Shown in pieces: positions 54,313 to 63,518 of a DNA stretch of 64,000 nucleotides. Position 1 is the first letter of the stretch. Every line of letters starts with the position of its first letter. This stretch comes from Acinetobacter radioresistens DSM 6976 = NBRC 102413 = CIP 103788 (GTDB taxonomy: Bacteria; Pseudomonadota; Gammaproteobacteria; Pseudomonadales; Moraxellaceae). The position numbers and the translations under genes are program-made. Under the pieces are notes generated by a model that was given only the letters and a program-made list of their open reading frames with translations, was not told where the DNA came from and did not search any database. The stretch spans positions 868,001 to 932,000 of the forward strand of contig NZ_AP019740.1 in assembly GCF_006757745.1 (NCBI RefSeq). Direction: 5' to 3'.

Positions 54313-54579
54313 ATGGCAATTCCTTATATTGTAATTGGTTGTCCGACCACAGGTGGTGGAAAAGTTATCAGCGGAAATAATACTTTTCTGGTGGAAGGTA
54401 TTCCAGTAGCGTGTGTAGGAGATAAAGCAACTTGTCCAAAACATAAAACCGTTACTACAATTATATCAGGTGACTCGCACATGCAAGTCATGGGCAAAGC
54501 TGTAGCACGTGCAAATGATGTATTGGCATGCGGATGTAAACTATTGCCAAAACAGAATAGCGTAATAGGAGAAAATTAA
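54313..54579 (+). CDS. PAAR-domain spike-tip protein
   Basis: An 88-residue stand-alone PAAR protein that sharpens the VgrG spike. Repeats contain the Zn-site residues in CVGDKATCPKH, SGDSHMQVMGKAVARANDVLACGC. No effector domain is fused and no vgrG or effector/immunity gene follows, so cargo genes must lie elsewhere. Last gene of the rightward T6SS arm. Confidence 0.92.
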   Translation: MAIPYIVIGCPTTGGGKVISGNNTFLVEGIPVACVGDKATCPKHKTVTTIISGDSHMQVMGKAVARANDVLACGCKLLPKQNSVIGEN

Positions 54580-54810
54580 AGTGCTACAAATTAAACCTAA
54601 AACTGCCTAAAGAGTAAAAGAATAAAAATAAATAACTGTGGCAAGATTCACATAATAAGCCCAGAAAATTACAATTAGATCAAACTGGACCGTGTCTTTA
54701 TCGTTAATAATCATCCTAAGTCTAGGAAAGACTCAAAGTCGGCCCGTTATAAGCGGCGGGTGACAAAGTAATAGCGTTCTTACTAATAAAAAAGAGATAA
54801 GGAGCCTGCT
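54580..54810 (+). other. Structured leader region upstream of the alpha/beta hydrolase
   Basis: This 231-bp gap contains paired elements: AGTCT/AGACT near 54718-54732, GACT/AGTC directly after, and CCCG/CGGG flanking the G+C-rich stretch near 54740-54760. All precede a Shine-Dalgarno AAGGAG and the hydrolase start. They could fold as a leader RNA. I do not recognise a known riboswitch. Confidence 0.35.
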
Positions 54811-55959
54811 ATGTTACACCTACAATTAAATACTCAGTCTCTGTATGAAAAATTAAACACGGTAACCCAGCTTTTTGAAAATTTTAGTGGAGCTGCACAA
54901 CCCACTTTATACTATAACCCTACAGGACAGGCCAAGAGATGGGCCGAGCAGATTGCTCTCCTGAATCAGCCCTATATACCTACACCTTGGCTATTTAATA
55001 CTCATCTACAGCTCTTCTACTTTGATATGATCCGCAAAAAAACTACCCAACTAGAATATGATCATGAAGAACTTCTTACCATGCAAGATGGAGGTACAAC
55101 CGCGCTTTACTGGTCGGGTTATGATTTACCGGATGATGTACCTACGGTTTTTGTACTGCACACTATAATGGGAACGCCACAAAGTATGCGAGAACTGGTA
55201 CGTGATCTGCGTTTGATGACAGGATGGAGGGTAGTACTATGTTTACGGCGAGGACATGCTGACTTAAAATTGACTACTCCACGTTTAAGTATTGTCGGCT
55301 CTACCGATGACTTGCGTGAGCAAATATCTGTTGTGCGGGAACGTTTTAAAACGTCCTCACTTTATTGTGTTGGCGTGTCGGCAGGAACAGGTCTGCTGGT
55401 CCGGTATTTAGGAGAAATGGGCAAGAAATCTGCCTTTAAAGCTGCCTTCGCCTATTGTCCCGGTTATAACTTAAATGAAGTATTTAAAGTTGCACATAAA
55501 GCTTACAGTCAATATATGACGCATCAGCTTATTAAAACATTTGTTTTAGCTCATCAGGATCAAACCTCTCAGCTTTCAACTTATCAGGCGCTAATATCCG
55601 CCAGAGATTTGCATGAATTTCAACTTGCGGTTTATGAGCTGGCAGGGTTTGAAAGCTATGAAGTTTATGAGAAAGCAGCAAACCCAATTTATGTTTTTGA
55701 TCAGGTAACCAGCCCACTGATGATGCTCAATTCAGGAGATGATCCGGTCTGCCGCCTGGAAAATGCTCAAGCCTATCTGGATAAAATTTGCGAAAAAGAT
55801 AATATCATGCTGGTCACTACACCAAAAGGAAGTCACTGTGCCTATTATGAAGGCTGGAAAGCCAGCTCTTGGGCTCATCGCTTAATCGCAGATTTCTTTA
55901 CACAATTTGGTGATACACAAGACAGACTATCTGGTCAGCAAACTGTACAGGCAGCTTGA
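54811..55959 (+). CDS. Alpha/beta hydrolase, YheT/ABHD-like
   Basis: A 382-residue hydrolase-fold protein resembling the COG0429 group: nucleophile Ser in GVSAGTG followed by LLVRYLGE, acid in NSGDDPVC and His in KGSHCAYYEGW. An oxyanion region is at VLHTIMGTPQSMRELV. It has no signal peptide. Although it follows the PAAR gene it has its own leader and start signal, and such genes are chromosomal in many bacteria, so I do not call it a T6SS effector. Likely an esterase or lipase of unknown substrate. Confidence 0.8.
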   Translation: MLHLQLNTQSLYEKLNTVTQLFENFSGAAQPTLYYNPTGQAKRWAEQIALLNQPYIPTPWLFNTHLQLFYFDMIRKKTTQLEYDHEELLTMQDGGTTALYWSGYDLPDDVPTVFVLHTIMGTPQSMRELVRDLRLMTGWRVVLCLRRGHADLKLTTPRLSIVGSTDDLREQISVVRERFKTSSLYCVGVSAGTGLLVRYLGEMGKKSAFKAAFAYCPGYNLNEVFKVAHKAYSQYMTHQLIKTFVLAHQDQTSQLSTYQALISARDLHEFQLAVYELAGFESYEVYEKAANPIYVFDQVTSPLMMLNSGDDPVCRLENAQAYLDKICEKDNIMLVTTPKGSHCAYYEGWKASSWAHRLIADFFTQFGDTQDRLSGQQTVQAA

Positions 55960-55975
55960 TGAAAGAAATAATATT

Positions 55976-56030
55976 AAAAACTCTCCTGCATATAAGGCTC
56001 TAGCTAAGCAGCTTATGCAGGAGAGTTTTT
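55976..56030. terminator. Strong bidirectional terminator
   Basis: AAAAACTCTCCTGCATA and TATGCAGGAGAGTTTTT form a 17-bp stem with a 21-nt loop that itself can pair (AGCT...AGCT). It separates the hydrolase gene from the convergent small gene at 56060. Confidence 0.85.
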
Positions 56031-56059
56031 CTATCTAAAACTGAACTTTTAAGTTGATT

Positions 56060-56320
56060 CTAAATTTGTCTGGTGACTTGCTGTAGATATGCCAGAATCT
56101 GATCTTTGTGCTGCTGGAAAGTATCCATTCCAATATTCTCGGTTTCACCATTAAAGGTGATATAAGTGGTTTCACCATCACGGTGGAAGGAATAAGGCAT
56201 ACCTTGGGTAATCAGATAATAATCTTCGTTATCTTCACTAATTTCAGCTTTAGCTGTCATATCCAGGTGATCAGGTTGATGACCAATAAATTCTTTAAAT
56301 TTTTCATATACATTTCTCAT
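56060..56320 (-). CDS. Small conserved-looking protein of unknown function
   Basis: An 86-residue acidic soluble protein with alternating strand pattern (AEISEDNEDYYLITQGMPYSFHRDG; TYITFNGETENIGMDTF) and a C-terminal helix QHKDQILAYLQQVTRQI. No motif recognised. Good Shine-Dalgarno GAGGTC upstream on its strand, and a bidirectional terminator just beyond its stop, support it as real. The complementary-strand frame here is a shadow. Confidence 0.6.
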   Translation of the reverse strand: MRNVYEKFKEFIGHQPDHLDMTAKAEISEDNEDYYLITQGMPYSFHRDGETTYITFNGETENIGMDTFQQHKDQILAYLQQVTRQI

Positions 56321-56564
56321 GGCTGACCTCTTCTATATCTAGGATGAGTCATTTCTACTGCTTGAATAACCATTTTGATAACTGGTTAATCAAGAGTCAT
56401 TATGAAATATTAAGCATCAGGTACAGTATTCTAATTACTATAGGTTTAGGTCTAATCTAGCATCAAAGCATTTTAAAGAAATTGCCAAGTTGTCTAAAAA
56501 CGTGAAAGTTGATAGCAGTTTTGTAAGAGAATACATCTGGTATCTATAGCTATGTTCTTTAAAC

Positions 56565-56590
56565 AAAAAACCACCCGAAGGTGGTTTTTT
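56565..56590. terminator. Bidirectional terminator downstream of the L,D-transpeptidase gene
   Basis: AAAAAACCACC and GGTGGTTTTTT pair around CGAA, giving an 11-bp stem with A and T tracts on both sides, 13 bp beyond the transpeptidase stop. Confidence 0.85.
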
Positions 56591-56602
56591 AACTGATAGC
56601 GA

Positions 56603-57868
56603 TTACTCAAGGAATTTGACAGTAACGCCAGAGCGTACTTTTTTACCTAAATCATTAGCGTCCCAGTTGGTCAAACGAATACAGCCGTGTGAAGCTGTTT
56701 TAGAAATGAGTGATGGATTCGGGGTACCATGAATACCAAAGGACTTTTTGCTCAAGCCAATCCAGATATTACCTACAGGGCCGTTCGGACCAGGCGGCAA
56801 TGATAAAGGCTTTTTGTTATTACCCTGAACGAAGTTGCTTGGTGAATAGCTATACCATGGATTCGGTGCTACACCTGTAACTTTATAGGTACCTGCTGGA
56901 GAAGGAGTATCCGTACTACCAATAGTTGCCGGGAAAGAAGCAATCATCTGATTACGGCTATTAAACAGATACAGCTGTTTTGCACCTTTATGGGCAACGA
57001 TTAAGTGAATATCTTCAGGCAAGTCATTACGTACATTTGCTACAATAATTTTCTCACCAGCTTTTTTAAAAGTCGCTTTCGGATTAAGTTTCTTTAAAAA
57101 ATCTTCATCCATGTGAAACTTTTCGCCCAGCATTTCAGAAACACGTACATAATATAAACCTTTCATTTTGGCCTGTAGCGCGTAGTCTGAAGGTATTGAG
57201 CTGGCGTATGGCCCTTTTAGGTCATCTTCCGTAATTGTATATTCAACAAAAGCTGGTTTACCGGCAGTTTTAGCAACTAATGCGTCCCAGGTTTCTTTGG
57301 TTAAAACACCTGTAGGTTTTAAACCATTCATTTGCTGAAAAGAGGCAATTGCTTTTAATGTATTTTTACCACTCATACCATCGATTGCACCAGGTGAAGC
57401 ATGTGCATTATTTAACATGACATGGGCACGGGCATAGACTGGAAATTGGCCCTTGCCAATTGCATCATACCACTCGGCATTATTCAGTCCTTCCAAAGTC
57501 CATGAAGCAGTTTTAGCGGCTTGATTTACGTTAGCCGGAGTATTGGTGGTCTTGCTTGCAGCAGAAGGAGCGGTACCAACATCCGCCTTTTTATCTTCAG
57601 TACGGGCCAGATTTTGCAAGGTGGTTGAAGCGCGGTCCAGATCACGCTCTTCTTGAGCAGTAATACGGGAATCGGTCGTTGCAGTTTCTGTTTTATTCGC
57701 TGGTGTATCTTCACCGACTTCTAGAGGGTCGATTGGATCTTCGACCGTATTTGTTGCGGCAACTTTAGGATTGAGCGGCTGTTCAGCAGTTGGAGCAGCC
57801 AGGGCTGTACCAGTAATAATACAGCTTAAACTCATAGCGAGTAATGAGCGAACAAACATGGAAATCAA
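56603..57868 (-). CDS. L,D-transpeptidase with peptidoglycan-binding domain
   Basis: A 421-residue exported enzyme: signal peptide (SLLAMSLSCIITGTALA), a Thr/Ala-rich linker to about residue 125, a PG_binding_1 domain (GAIDGMSGKNTLKAIASFQQMNGLKPTGVLTKETW), and a C-terminal YkuD domain with HGTPNPSLISKTASHGCIRL, catalytic Cys about residue 396. Such enzymes form 3-3 cross-links or attach D-amino acids and lipoprotein to peptidoglycan. The architecture resembles A. baumannii LdtJ, but I do not assign the name. Confidence 0.88.
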   Translation of the reverse strand: MISMFVRSLLAMSLSCIITGTALAAPTAEQPLNPKVAATNTVEDPIDPLEVGEDTPANKTETATTDSRITAQEERDLDRASTTLQNLARTEDKKADVGTAPSAASKTTNTPANVNQAAKTASWTLEGLNNAEWYDAIGKGQFPVYARAHVMLNNAHASPGAIDGMSGKNTLKAIASFQQMNGLKPTGVLTKETWDALVAKTAGKPAFVEYTITEDDLKGPYASSIPSDYALQAKMKGLYYVRVSEMLGEKFHMDEDFLKKLNPKATFKKAGEKIIVANVRNDLPEDIHLIVAHKGAKQLYLFNSRNQMIASFPATIGSTDTPSPAGTYKVTGVAPNPWYSYSPSNFVQGNNKKPLSLPPGPNGPVGNIWIGLSKKSFGIHGTPNPSLISKTASHGCIRLTNWDANDLGKKVRSGVTVKFLE

Positions 57869-58075
57869 CCTTAAGAATTATTCATATGCTGGGTGTAAAT
57901 TTAGTTAAGTATTGCAGAAAAATTACGGAGATGCAGTATTTGTTTTGTGTAATTCATACTTTTAAAACTGTTTTTAAGTGATTTTATGAAACTGTATAAA
58001 CATGGGAAGAAGTTATTCAAAATGCGGCCTTTTTGCTATGATGGCAACAAGACCAAGACCATGTTAGGAAAGTAA

Positions 58076-59149
58076 ATGACGACCCTGAAAAATGATCGTT
58101 TTCTCCGTGCCCTGTTACGTGAGCCTGTAGATTCTACGCCAGTATGGATGATGCGTCAGGCAGGTCGCTATTTACCTGAATATCGTGAGACCCGGGCCAA
58201 GGCTGGTGATTTTCTGTCTTTATGTAAAAATACCGAGTTTGCCTGTGAGGTAACTCTACAGCCTTTACGCCGTTATGAACTTGACGCAGCGATTTTATTT
58301 TCCGATATTTTAACTGTTCCTGATGCTCTGGGACTAGGTCTGTATTTTGAGGCAGGTGAAGGGCCAAAATTTAAAAAGACAGTACGTACAGAACAGGATG
58401 TGGCAAATCTGCCCGCATTTAATGCCAAATCGGATTTAGACTATGTCATGAACGCAGTCAGTACTATCCGTTCTGCTCTAGGCGGCCAAGTGCCTTTAAT
58501 TGGTTTCTCGGGAAGCCCATGGACGTTAGCAACTTACATGGTAGAGGGCGGCTCAAGTAAGGATTTTCGTTTTACCAAACAGATGATGTATGCGCAGCCA
58601 GAGGTATTACATGCTTTGCTGGATCGTCTGGCAGTAGCAGTCACTGAATATCTAAATGCCCAGATCGACGCCGGGGCACAGGCGGTTCAAATTTTCGATA
58701 GCTGGGGCGGGGCTTTAGCACATCGTGAATATCTTGAATTCTCGCTAAATTATATGCAGAAAATTATCACTGGCTTGCAACGTGAAAAAGATGGCCGACA
58801 TGTTCCGGTGATCTTGTTTACCAAAGGCGGCGGACAATGGCTTGAACAGATGGTTGCGACTGGCGCAGATGCATTTGGACTGGACTGGACCACGCCACTT
58901 CATGTAGCACGTCAGACTGTAAATGGCCGGGCTGCGCTACAGGGAAATCTTGATCCGGCGACTCTATACGGTTCAGCAGCTACAATTGAGAAAGCCACCA
59001 AAGCTATGCTGGATGATGCCTATCTGAATGGTGAAAAGACGGGTTATATTGCAAATCTTGGACATGGAATTACCCAGTGGGTAGACCCAGCACATCCGAA
59101 AGTATTTATTGATACTGTACACGAGTACAGTGCTAAATATCTGGGATAA
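58076..59149 (+). CDS. hemE: Uroporphyrinogen decarboxylase
   Basis: A 357-residue full-length HemE, which decarboxylates uroporphyrinogen III to coproporphyrinogen III in haem synthesis. Signatures: [43 protein letters not shown] with the catalytic Asp, and [27 protein letters not shown] near the end. The gene starts right after GGAAAGTAA. A standard housekeeping gene. Confidence 0.97.
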   Translation: MTTLKNDRFLRALLREPVDSTPVWMMRQAGRYLPEYRETRAKAGDFLSLCKNTEFACEVTLQPLRRYELDAAILFSDILTVPDALGLGLYFEAGEGPKFKKTVRTEQDVANLPAFNAKSDLDYVMNAVSTIRSALGGQVPLIGFSGSPWTLATYMVEGGSSKDFRFTKQMMYAQPEVLHALLDRLAVAVTEYLNAQIDAGAQAVQIFDSWGGALAHREYLEFSLNYMQKIITGLQREKDGRHVPVILFTKGGGQWLEQMVATGADAFGLDWTTPLHVARQTVNGRAALQGNLDPATLYGSAATIEKATKAMLDDAYLNGEKTGYIANLGHGITQWVDPAHPKVFIDTVHEYSAKYLG

Positions 59150-59158
59150 TATGTACGG

Positions 59159-59971
59159 ATGATTCTGCTTCTTAAAAACATATTTGAATTTCTTTATAAG
59201 GCAGCTTCGGCTGCCTTATTTGGAATTTTATTGCTATTGGCTTTTATGTTGACGGCAAATATGGGGAGTGAGGCTTTCTATGGTTTGTTCCGGTATGACT
59301 ATCTGCTGTTATATGCTCTGATCATTCAATTTTGTCTGCTGTATTTAAAGCTTGAATCTTGGGCAGAAGCTAAAGTAATAGCCTTATTTCATGTCATGGC
59401 AATGCTGATGGAAATTTTTCTTACCCATCCTGCGATTGCTTCTTGGCAGTATCCACAGCCAGCTGTTTTTAAAATATTGACTGTTCCACTATTTGCCGGG
59501 TTTATGTATTCTGCCGTAGGCAGCTTCTTTGCAAGATCGTTACGATTATATCAAGTCGTCTTTACACATCTGCCAGGCTTTTTACCTATGCTGGTTTTGG
59601 CTCTCTTGTCTTATATTAATTTTATGAGCAAGTTTTTCATTCCAGATATTCGTTATCTTCTGTTTTTCTGGAGTATAGCCTTATTCTGGAAAACCCGGGT
59701 GTATTTCCAGTTGAGCTATAGCCGTTTTGAACTACCGATGTTGCCAGTTCTTCTGATTTTGGCTTTTATTATCTGGATTGCCGAAAATATTAGTACATTT
59801 TATAAAATCTGGTTATATCCGAGCCAAGTCGATGCATGGCATATGGTAGGGTGGGGCAAGCTGGGTTCTTGGTATTTACTGCTACTGTTGAGTTTGGTAC
59901 TGGTATTAAAAATACTGGGCAACAGAGATCGTCGAGGCCGATGGCAATTAAAAAAAACAGCAGATAAATGA
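59159..59971 (+). CDS. Integral membrane protein, DUF817-like
   Basis: A 270-residue hydrophobic protein with seven or eight membrane helices. The segments YDYLLLYALIIQFCLLYLKLESWAEAKVIALFHVMAMLMEIFLTHPAIASWQYP and PLFAGFMYSAVGSFFARSLRLY recall the uncharacterised DUF817 family. It starts 10 bp after hemE and may be read through from it. Function unknown; it has no link to haem that I can show. Confidence 0.75.
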   Translation: MILLLKNIFEFLYKAASAALFGILLLLAFMLTANMGSEAFYGLFRYDYLLLYALIIQFCLLYLKLESWAEAKVIALFHVMAMLMEIFLTHPAIASWQYPQPAVFKILTVPLFAGFMYSAVGSFFARSLRLYQVVFTHLPGFLPMLVLALLSYINFMSKFFIPDIRYLLFFWSIALFWKTRVYFQLSYSRFELPMLPVLLILAFIIWIAENISTFYKIWLYPSQVDAWHMVGWGKLGSWYLLLLLSLVLVLKILGNRDRRGRWQLKKTADK

Positions 59972-60107
59972 ATTGTTATCTTTCTGTTTAACAGTGCATT
60001 TTTTTAATTGCGAAGCGCTTCACTTCCGGATAATCTCACTACTGTGTAATAAAATTTACACATGTATAGCGATAACAACACTGCATGAGAATAACTGGAG
60101 AATAAGT

Positions 60108-60578
60108 ATGTTAAAAAAACTGATGTTGGCTGCTGTATTAGCGGCAGGTTCAAGTGTAGCAATGGCTGACAATGATGTTGGTTGTGGTGTAGGTAGTCAG
60201 GTTTGGCAAGGTCAGAGTGGGATTATTCCTAAACTGTTCGCTGGTACCACAAACGTGATTTTTACCAACCAATGGCTCGGGATTACTTTCGGTACATTAG
60301 GTTGTAGCCAAGGCGGTACAGTAACTGCTCAGGTCGTGACTTTTACTAATGAAAATGCCGAGACGCTAGCTCGTGATATGTCTGTAGGCCAAGGTGAAAG
60401 CCTGAATGTGCTGGCTGAACTAATGAATATTAAACAGGAAGATAAAGCACGTTTCTTTGCGGTATCTAAACAGAATTTCTCTGAAATTTATTCGGCTGAT
60501 AACCAGAATACTTTACAGGTACTGGCTTCCCTTCAAACCGTAATGGCAAAAGATGAAGTTCTTAAAGCTTATGTCTAA
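60108..60578 (+). CDS. Exported DUF3015 protein
   Basis: A 156-residue secreted protein: signal peptide MLKKLMLAAVLAAGSSVAMA, then DNDVGCGVGSQVWQGQSGIIPKLFAGTTNVIF, the DUF3015 signature with paired cysteines. Periplasmic, function unknown. I start at 60108 with CTGGAG upstream because the signal peptide begins there; a longer frame back to 59973 would bury it. A clean terminator follows. Confidence 0.85.
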   Translation: MLKKLMLAAVLAAGSSVAMADNDVGCGVGSQVWQGQSGIIPKLFAGTTNVIFTNQWLGITFGTLGCSQGGTVTAQVVTFTNENAETLARDMSVGQGESLNVLAELMNIKQEDKARFFAVSKQNFSEIYSADNQNTLQVLASLQTVMAKDEVLKAYV

Positions 60579-60588
60579 TTAGATATTC

Positions 60589-60618
60589 AAAAAACCCTGT
60601 CTTAAAGACAGGGTTTTT
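60589..60618 (+). terminator. Intrinsic terminator after the DUF3015 gene
   Basis: CCCTGTC and GACAGGG pair around TTAAA, followed by T5. Located about 15 bp past the stop. Confidence 0.9.
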
Positions 60619-60645
60619 CTTATATAAAGAGAAAAAGATTACTGC

Positions 60646-62532
60646 ATGAAACCTGTTTTTTTGATCCTTGCCCTGACGGTAGCTGGCCTGAGCCATGCAG
60701 CAGATACGACACCAGATGTATCCTACTATTTAAATCTTGCTCAACAGAAAAAGCTGGCCCAAGATATCACTTGGCAGCGCTTAATGTATGCCAATACTGC
60801 CGGCCACAGTGAGGTGAGCTATAAAGGATATTTTCTTGCGCCAGATGGAAAGAGAAATCTGCAACAGGAAATGCAGCAGGATATTCAAGCCCTATTTCAG
60901 GTCGCTGAACCGAATCAATCTGTCCGATGCAAATTTCCCGCCCGTAGCCGCTGGTTAATGCAGCAACTACAAATTTCCGAATACCAGTTGCCTCAAGCCA
61001 GCTGTCCTGAATTTGAAAGCTGGATCGAGCAGGTTAAGCCTTATAAGGCTACCCTTATTTATGCTACAGACTTTATGGGCAACCCAAGCTCCATGTTTGG
61101 GCACACTTTATTGCGGTTGGACCCTAAAGACCAGAAACAGTTAAATCTGGTCTCTTATGCAGTCAACTATGCAGCTACAGTAAACGGTACAGATAACTGG
61201 TCTTTTGCCTGGAAAGGCTTAACTGGCCGGTATCCTGGTGAATATTCCCTCATGCCGTATTACCGTAAGGTAAAAGAGTATGGAGATTTTGAAAGCCGTG
61301 ATCTATGGGAATATGAACTGGATTTAAATCCAGAAGAAACCCGGTTTATGGTTGAACATATCTGGGAAATGCAGAAAGTGACATTCCCCTATTATTTTGT
61401 TAGTGACAACTGTGCTTACCGTTTATTAGGCTTAATTGATCTGGTACGTCCAGAAGCTAATTTACAGGAACAGTTCGATTATGCTGCGATACCGGTAGAA
61501 ACCTTAAAAGCAATGGATGAGCAGGAGCTCGTTAAAAACAAAATATATCGTCCGGCTTTAGAAACCCAATTACTGGCACAGGCACGGCAACATGGTAAAA
61601 CTCTAGCTAAAACTGCTCATCAGGTTGCTTTTTCCGAAACTGAAGAAATGCCTAGTCTTGTAGGGGACTATCCAGCGAATGATCAGGCTAAAATCCTGGA
61701 AATGGCTTATGATGACCTCTATCTACAATTTTTAAGACGCAAGGTTGATGAAAGTTTTGCCCAGCCACGTTTTCGTCAGCTGTTGGGCCTAAGAAGCCAG
61801 ATTAATCTGGATAAACAGCGTCAGGAACCTGAACGACCGAAAATTGATCCTACTCAGAGTCATAAAGCACGTAATATTTCAGTTAAAACCGGTGAGGTGC
61901 AGGGCCAGTCTTTTATAGAACTTGGTCACCGTCAGGCTTATCATGATCTTATTGATCCACAGGGCGGATTTCGCACCGGCACGCAGTTAAATTTCTGGGA
62001 TGGTTCAATACAGTATCGGAATGACCAGTTAAAATTGGAGCATTTTGATTTTTTATCAGTAAATTCATATAACCCGATTACCCCTTTTAAAACTCCTTTA
62101 TCATGGGGATTCAATTTTGGTTGGCAACAAGAAAGTGTGGAACACGATGGACAGTTTAGTGAAGACCGTCAACACGGTGTATTAAACTTTAATGTTCAGG
62201 GCGGGTATAGCTATGCTGATCAGGCCCGTGAACATTTATGTTATGTACAAGCTCAGACATATTTACAAGCTGGGAAGGCTCTAGATAAAGGATGGCGCAT
62301 TGGCGCCGGACCAACGTTAGGATGTCAGAATATCTGGACAGAACGAGTGAACAGCTTGGTGCAGGTGGCCTTACCCTACTGGGAGGATGCTCACCAATGG
62401 CAGTTAAAACTTAACACCCAGTTGCAATATGCCTTTACTCCACAAAATGCTCTGCGTTTGGGTTGGGAATATCAACAGCAGGACCATAAAAACTGGACTA
62501 AAACCAGTTTAGGATATATCAGATATTTCTAA
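60646..62532 (+). CDS. Exported DUF4105 protein with NlpC/P60-like putative peptidase domain
   Basis: A 628-residue protein with signal peptide (KPVFLILALTVAGLSHA). The DUF4105 core carries FMGNPSSMFGHTLLRL and, about 110 residues later, YYFVSDNCAYRLLGLIDLV. This gives a His before Cys, as in permuted papain-like (NlpC/P60) folds, so cleavage of peptide or lipid bonds in the envelope is possible. The C-terminal 200 residues are strand-rich with aromatic ends (WGFNFGWQQES; LGWEYQQQDHKNW, final RYF), typical of an outer-membrane beta-barrel. Function unproven. Confidence 0.82.
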   Translation: MKPVFLILALTVAGLSHAADTTPDVSYYLNLAQQKKLAQDITWQRLMYANTAGHSEVSYKGYFLAPDGKRNLQQEMQQDIQALFQVAEPNQSVRCKFPARSRWLMQQLQISEYQLPQASCPEFESWIEQVKPYKATLIYATDFMGNPSSMFGHTLLRLDPKDQKQLNLVSYAVNYAATVNGTDNWSFAWKGLTGRYPGEYSLMPYYRKVKEYGDFESRDLWEYELDLNPEETRFMVEHIWEMQKVTFPYYFVSDNCAYRLLGLIDLVRPEANLQEQFDYAAIPVETLKAMDEQELVKNKIYRPALETQLLAQARQHGKTLAKTAHQVAFSETEEMPSLVGDYPANDQAKILEMAYDDLYLQFLRRKVDESFAQPRFRQLLGLRSQINLDKQRQEPERPKIDPTQSHKARNISVKTGEVQGQSFIELGHRQAYHDLIDPQGGFRTGTQLNFWDGSIQYRNDQLKLEHFDFLSVNSYNPITPFKTPLSWGFNFGWQQESVEHDGQFSEDRQHGVLNFNVQGGYSYADQAREHLCYVQAQTYLQAGKALDKGWRIGAGPTLGCQNIWTERVNSLVQVALPYWEDAHQWQLKLNTQLQYAFTPQNALRLGWEYQQQDHKNWTKTSLGYIRYF

Positions 62533-62654
62533 ATCCAATTAAAAAGATAGGTTTTAGTAGACTACATCTAAAATACCCTGAAGCGCATCATACGATAATT
62601 TGTTATATTGGTGGGCCTGTTAAAGGATAATTTAGGCCCTCTGGAATCAATTGT

Positions 62655-63518
62655 ATGAATGAACAATGTATTACCATGCTTGCCGAGCAATGGAAGGATA
62701 TATGCGGGCAATATTCTGCAACTGATTTAAACTATACTGCCCAATTTATCCAGGATAACTCGTTTTTACTGGTCGATGAGTTTTATAAAAATATGATGCA
62801 GGAGAAAGAGGCATCCTATTTTTTATCTGATGAGATTGTACAAAGCCGCCTGAAAACTACATTAAATCAGTGGTTACTCGATTGTTTTAATATGCCGTTT
62901 AAACAGAATTATGAAGAAGTTGTACAACGTCAACTGGTGATTGGCAATGTGCATGCGCGTATTGGTATTCCATCTTGGCTAATCATGCGAGGAATACGTG
63001 AAATCGAAAAAAAAGTCTTTTCTCTGCAAGCTTCTAGAACCCAGCAGAATATTTATACTGTAACCAACTATATTGTACAGAGCATTGGTTTTGCCTCTGA
63101 AATTATGTGCCGTTCCTACGAAGCAAATATTGAAATTAATAATGATATTAAACATACCTACCGTTTATTTTCTGCGATGCAGGATGTATCGATTCAAAAG
63201 GATAAACAGCGCAGTTCCTTGTTAGACTGGGAAAATGAGCTGATGTTTAAAGTATTTTCAGACAGTGCTAGCTTTAATCATCTGCTATTGTCCAAATCAG
63301 AATTTGGTCTCTGGTTTATTCATAAAGCAGCCTATGCTTTTTCTGGCACAGACCAGGTACAGATTATTATTGATCGCATATATGAGGTAGATAAACTTAA
63401 TCTGGCGGTACTTAAGAGCCAGGATAAAGCCAATGCGATTGCCCTGATACAGCAGATTCGTGAAAAAAATCGTGAAATACAGCATCTGGTTGATCAGTTA
63501 TTTCAGGTTTCCGAGTAG
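62655..63518 (+). CDS. Globin-coupled sensor part of a DosC-like diguanylate cyclase, ended by an in-frame amber codon
   Basis: A 287-residue product with the N-terminal globin sensor and the middle domain of DosC-type enzymes. The proximal haem His100 is in VHARIGIP, and FGLWFIHKAAYAFSG matches the DosC middle domain. The frame stops at TAG (63516-63518), but the same frame continues directly into a GGDEF domain at 63519 onward. As written the protein senses oxygen but cannot make c-di-GMP. A sequencing error, a strain-specific mutation or amber read-through could explain it. Confidence 0.82.
   Translation: MNEQCITMLAEQWKDICGQYSATDLNYTAQFIQDNSFLLVDEFYKNMMQEKEASYFLSDEIVQSRLKTTLNQWLLDCFNMPFKQNYEEVVQRQLVIGNVHARIGIPSWLIMRGIREIEKKVFSLQASRTQQNIYTVTNYIVQSIGFASEIMCRSYEANIEINNDIKHTYRLFSAMQDVSIQKDKQRSSLLDWENELMFKVFSDSASFNHLLLSKSEFGLWFIHKAAYAFSGTDQVQIIIDRIYEVDKLNLAVLKSQDKANAIALIQQIREKNREIQHLVDQLFQVSE

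Noticed and set aside
54811..55959. Hydrolase as a T6SS lipase effector linked to PAAR
   Set aside because: It has its own leader and resembles chromosomal YheT/ABHD proteins; no immunity gene or adaptor is next to it.
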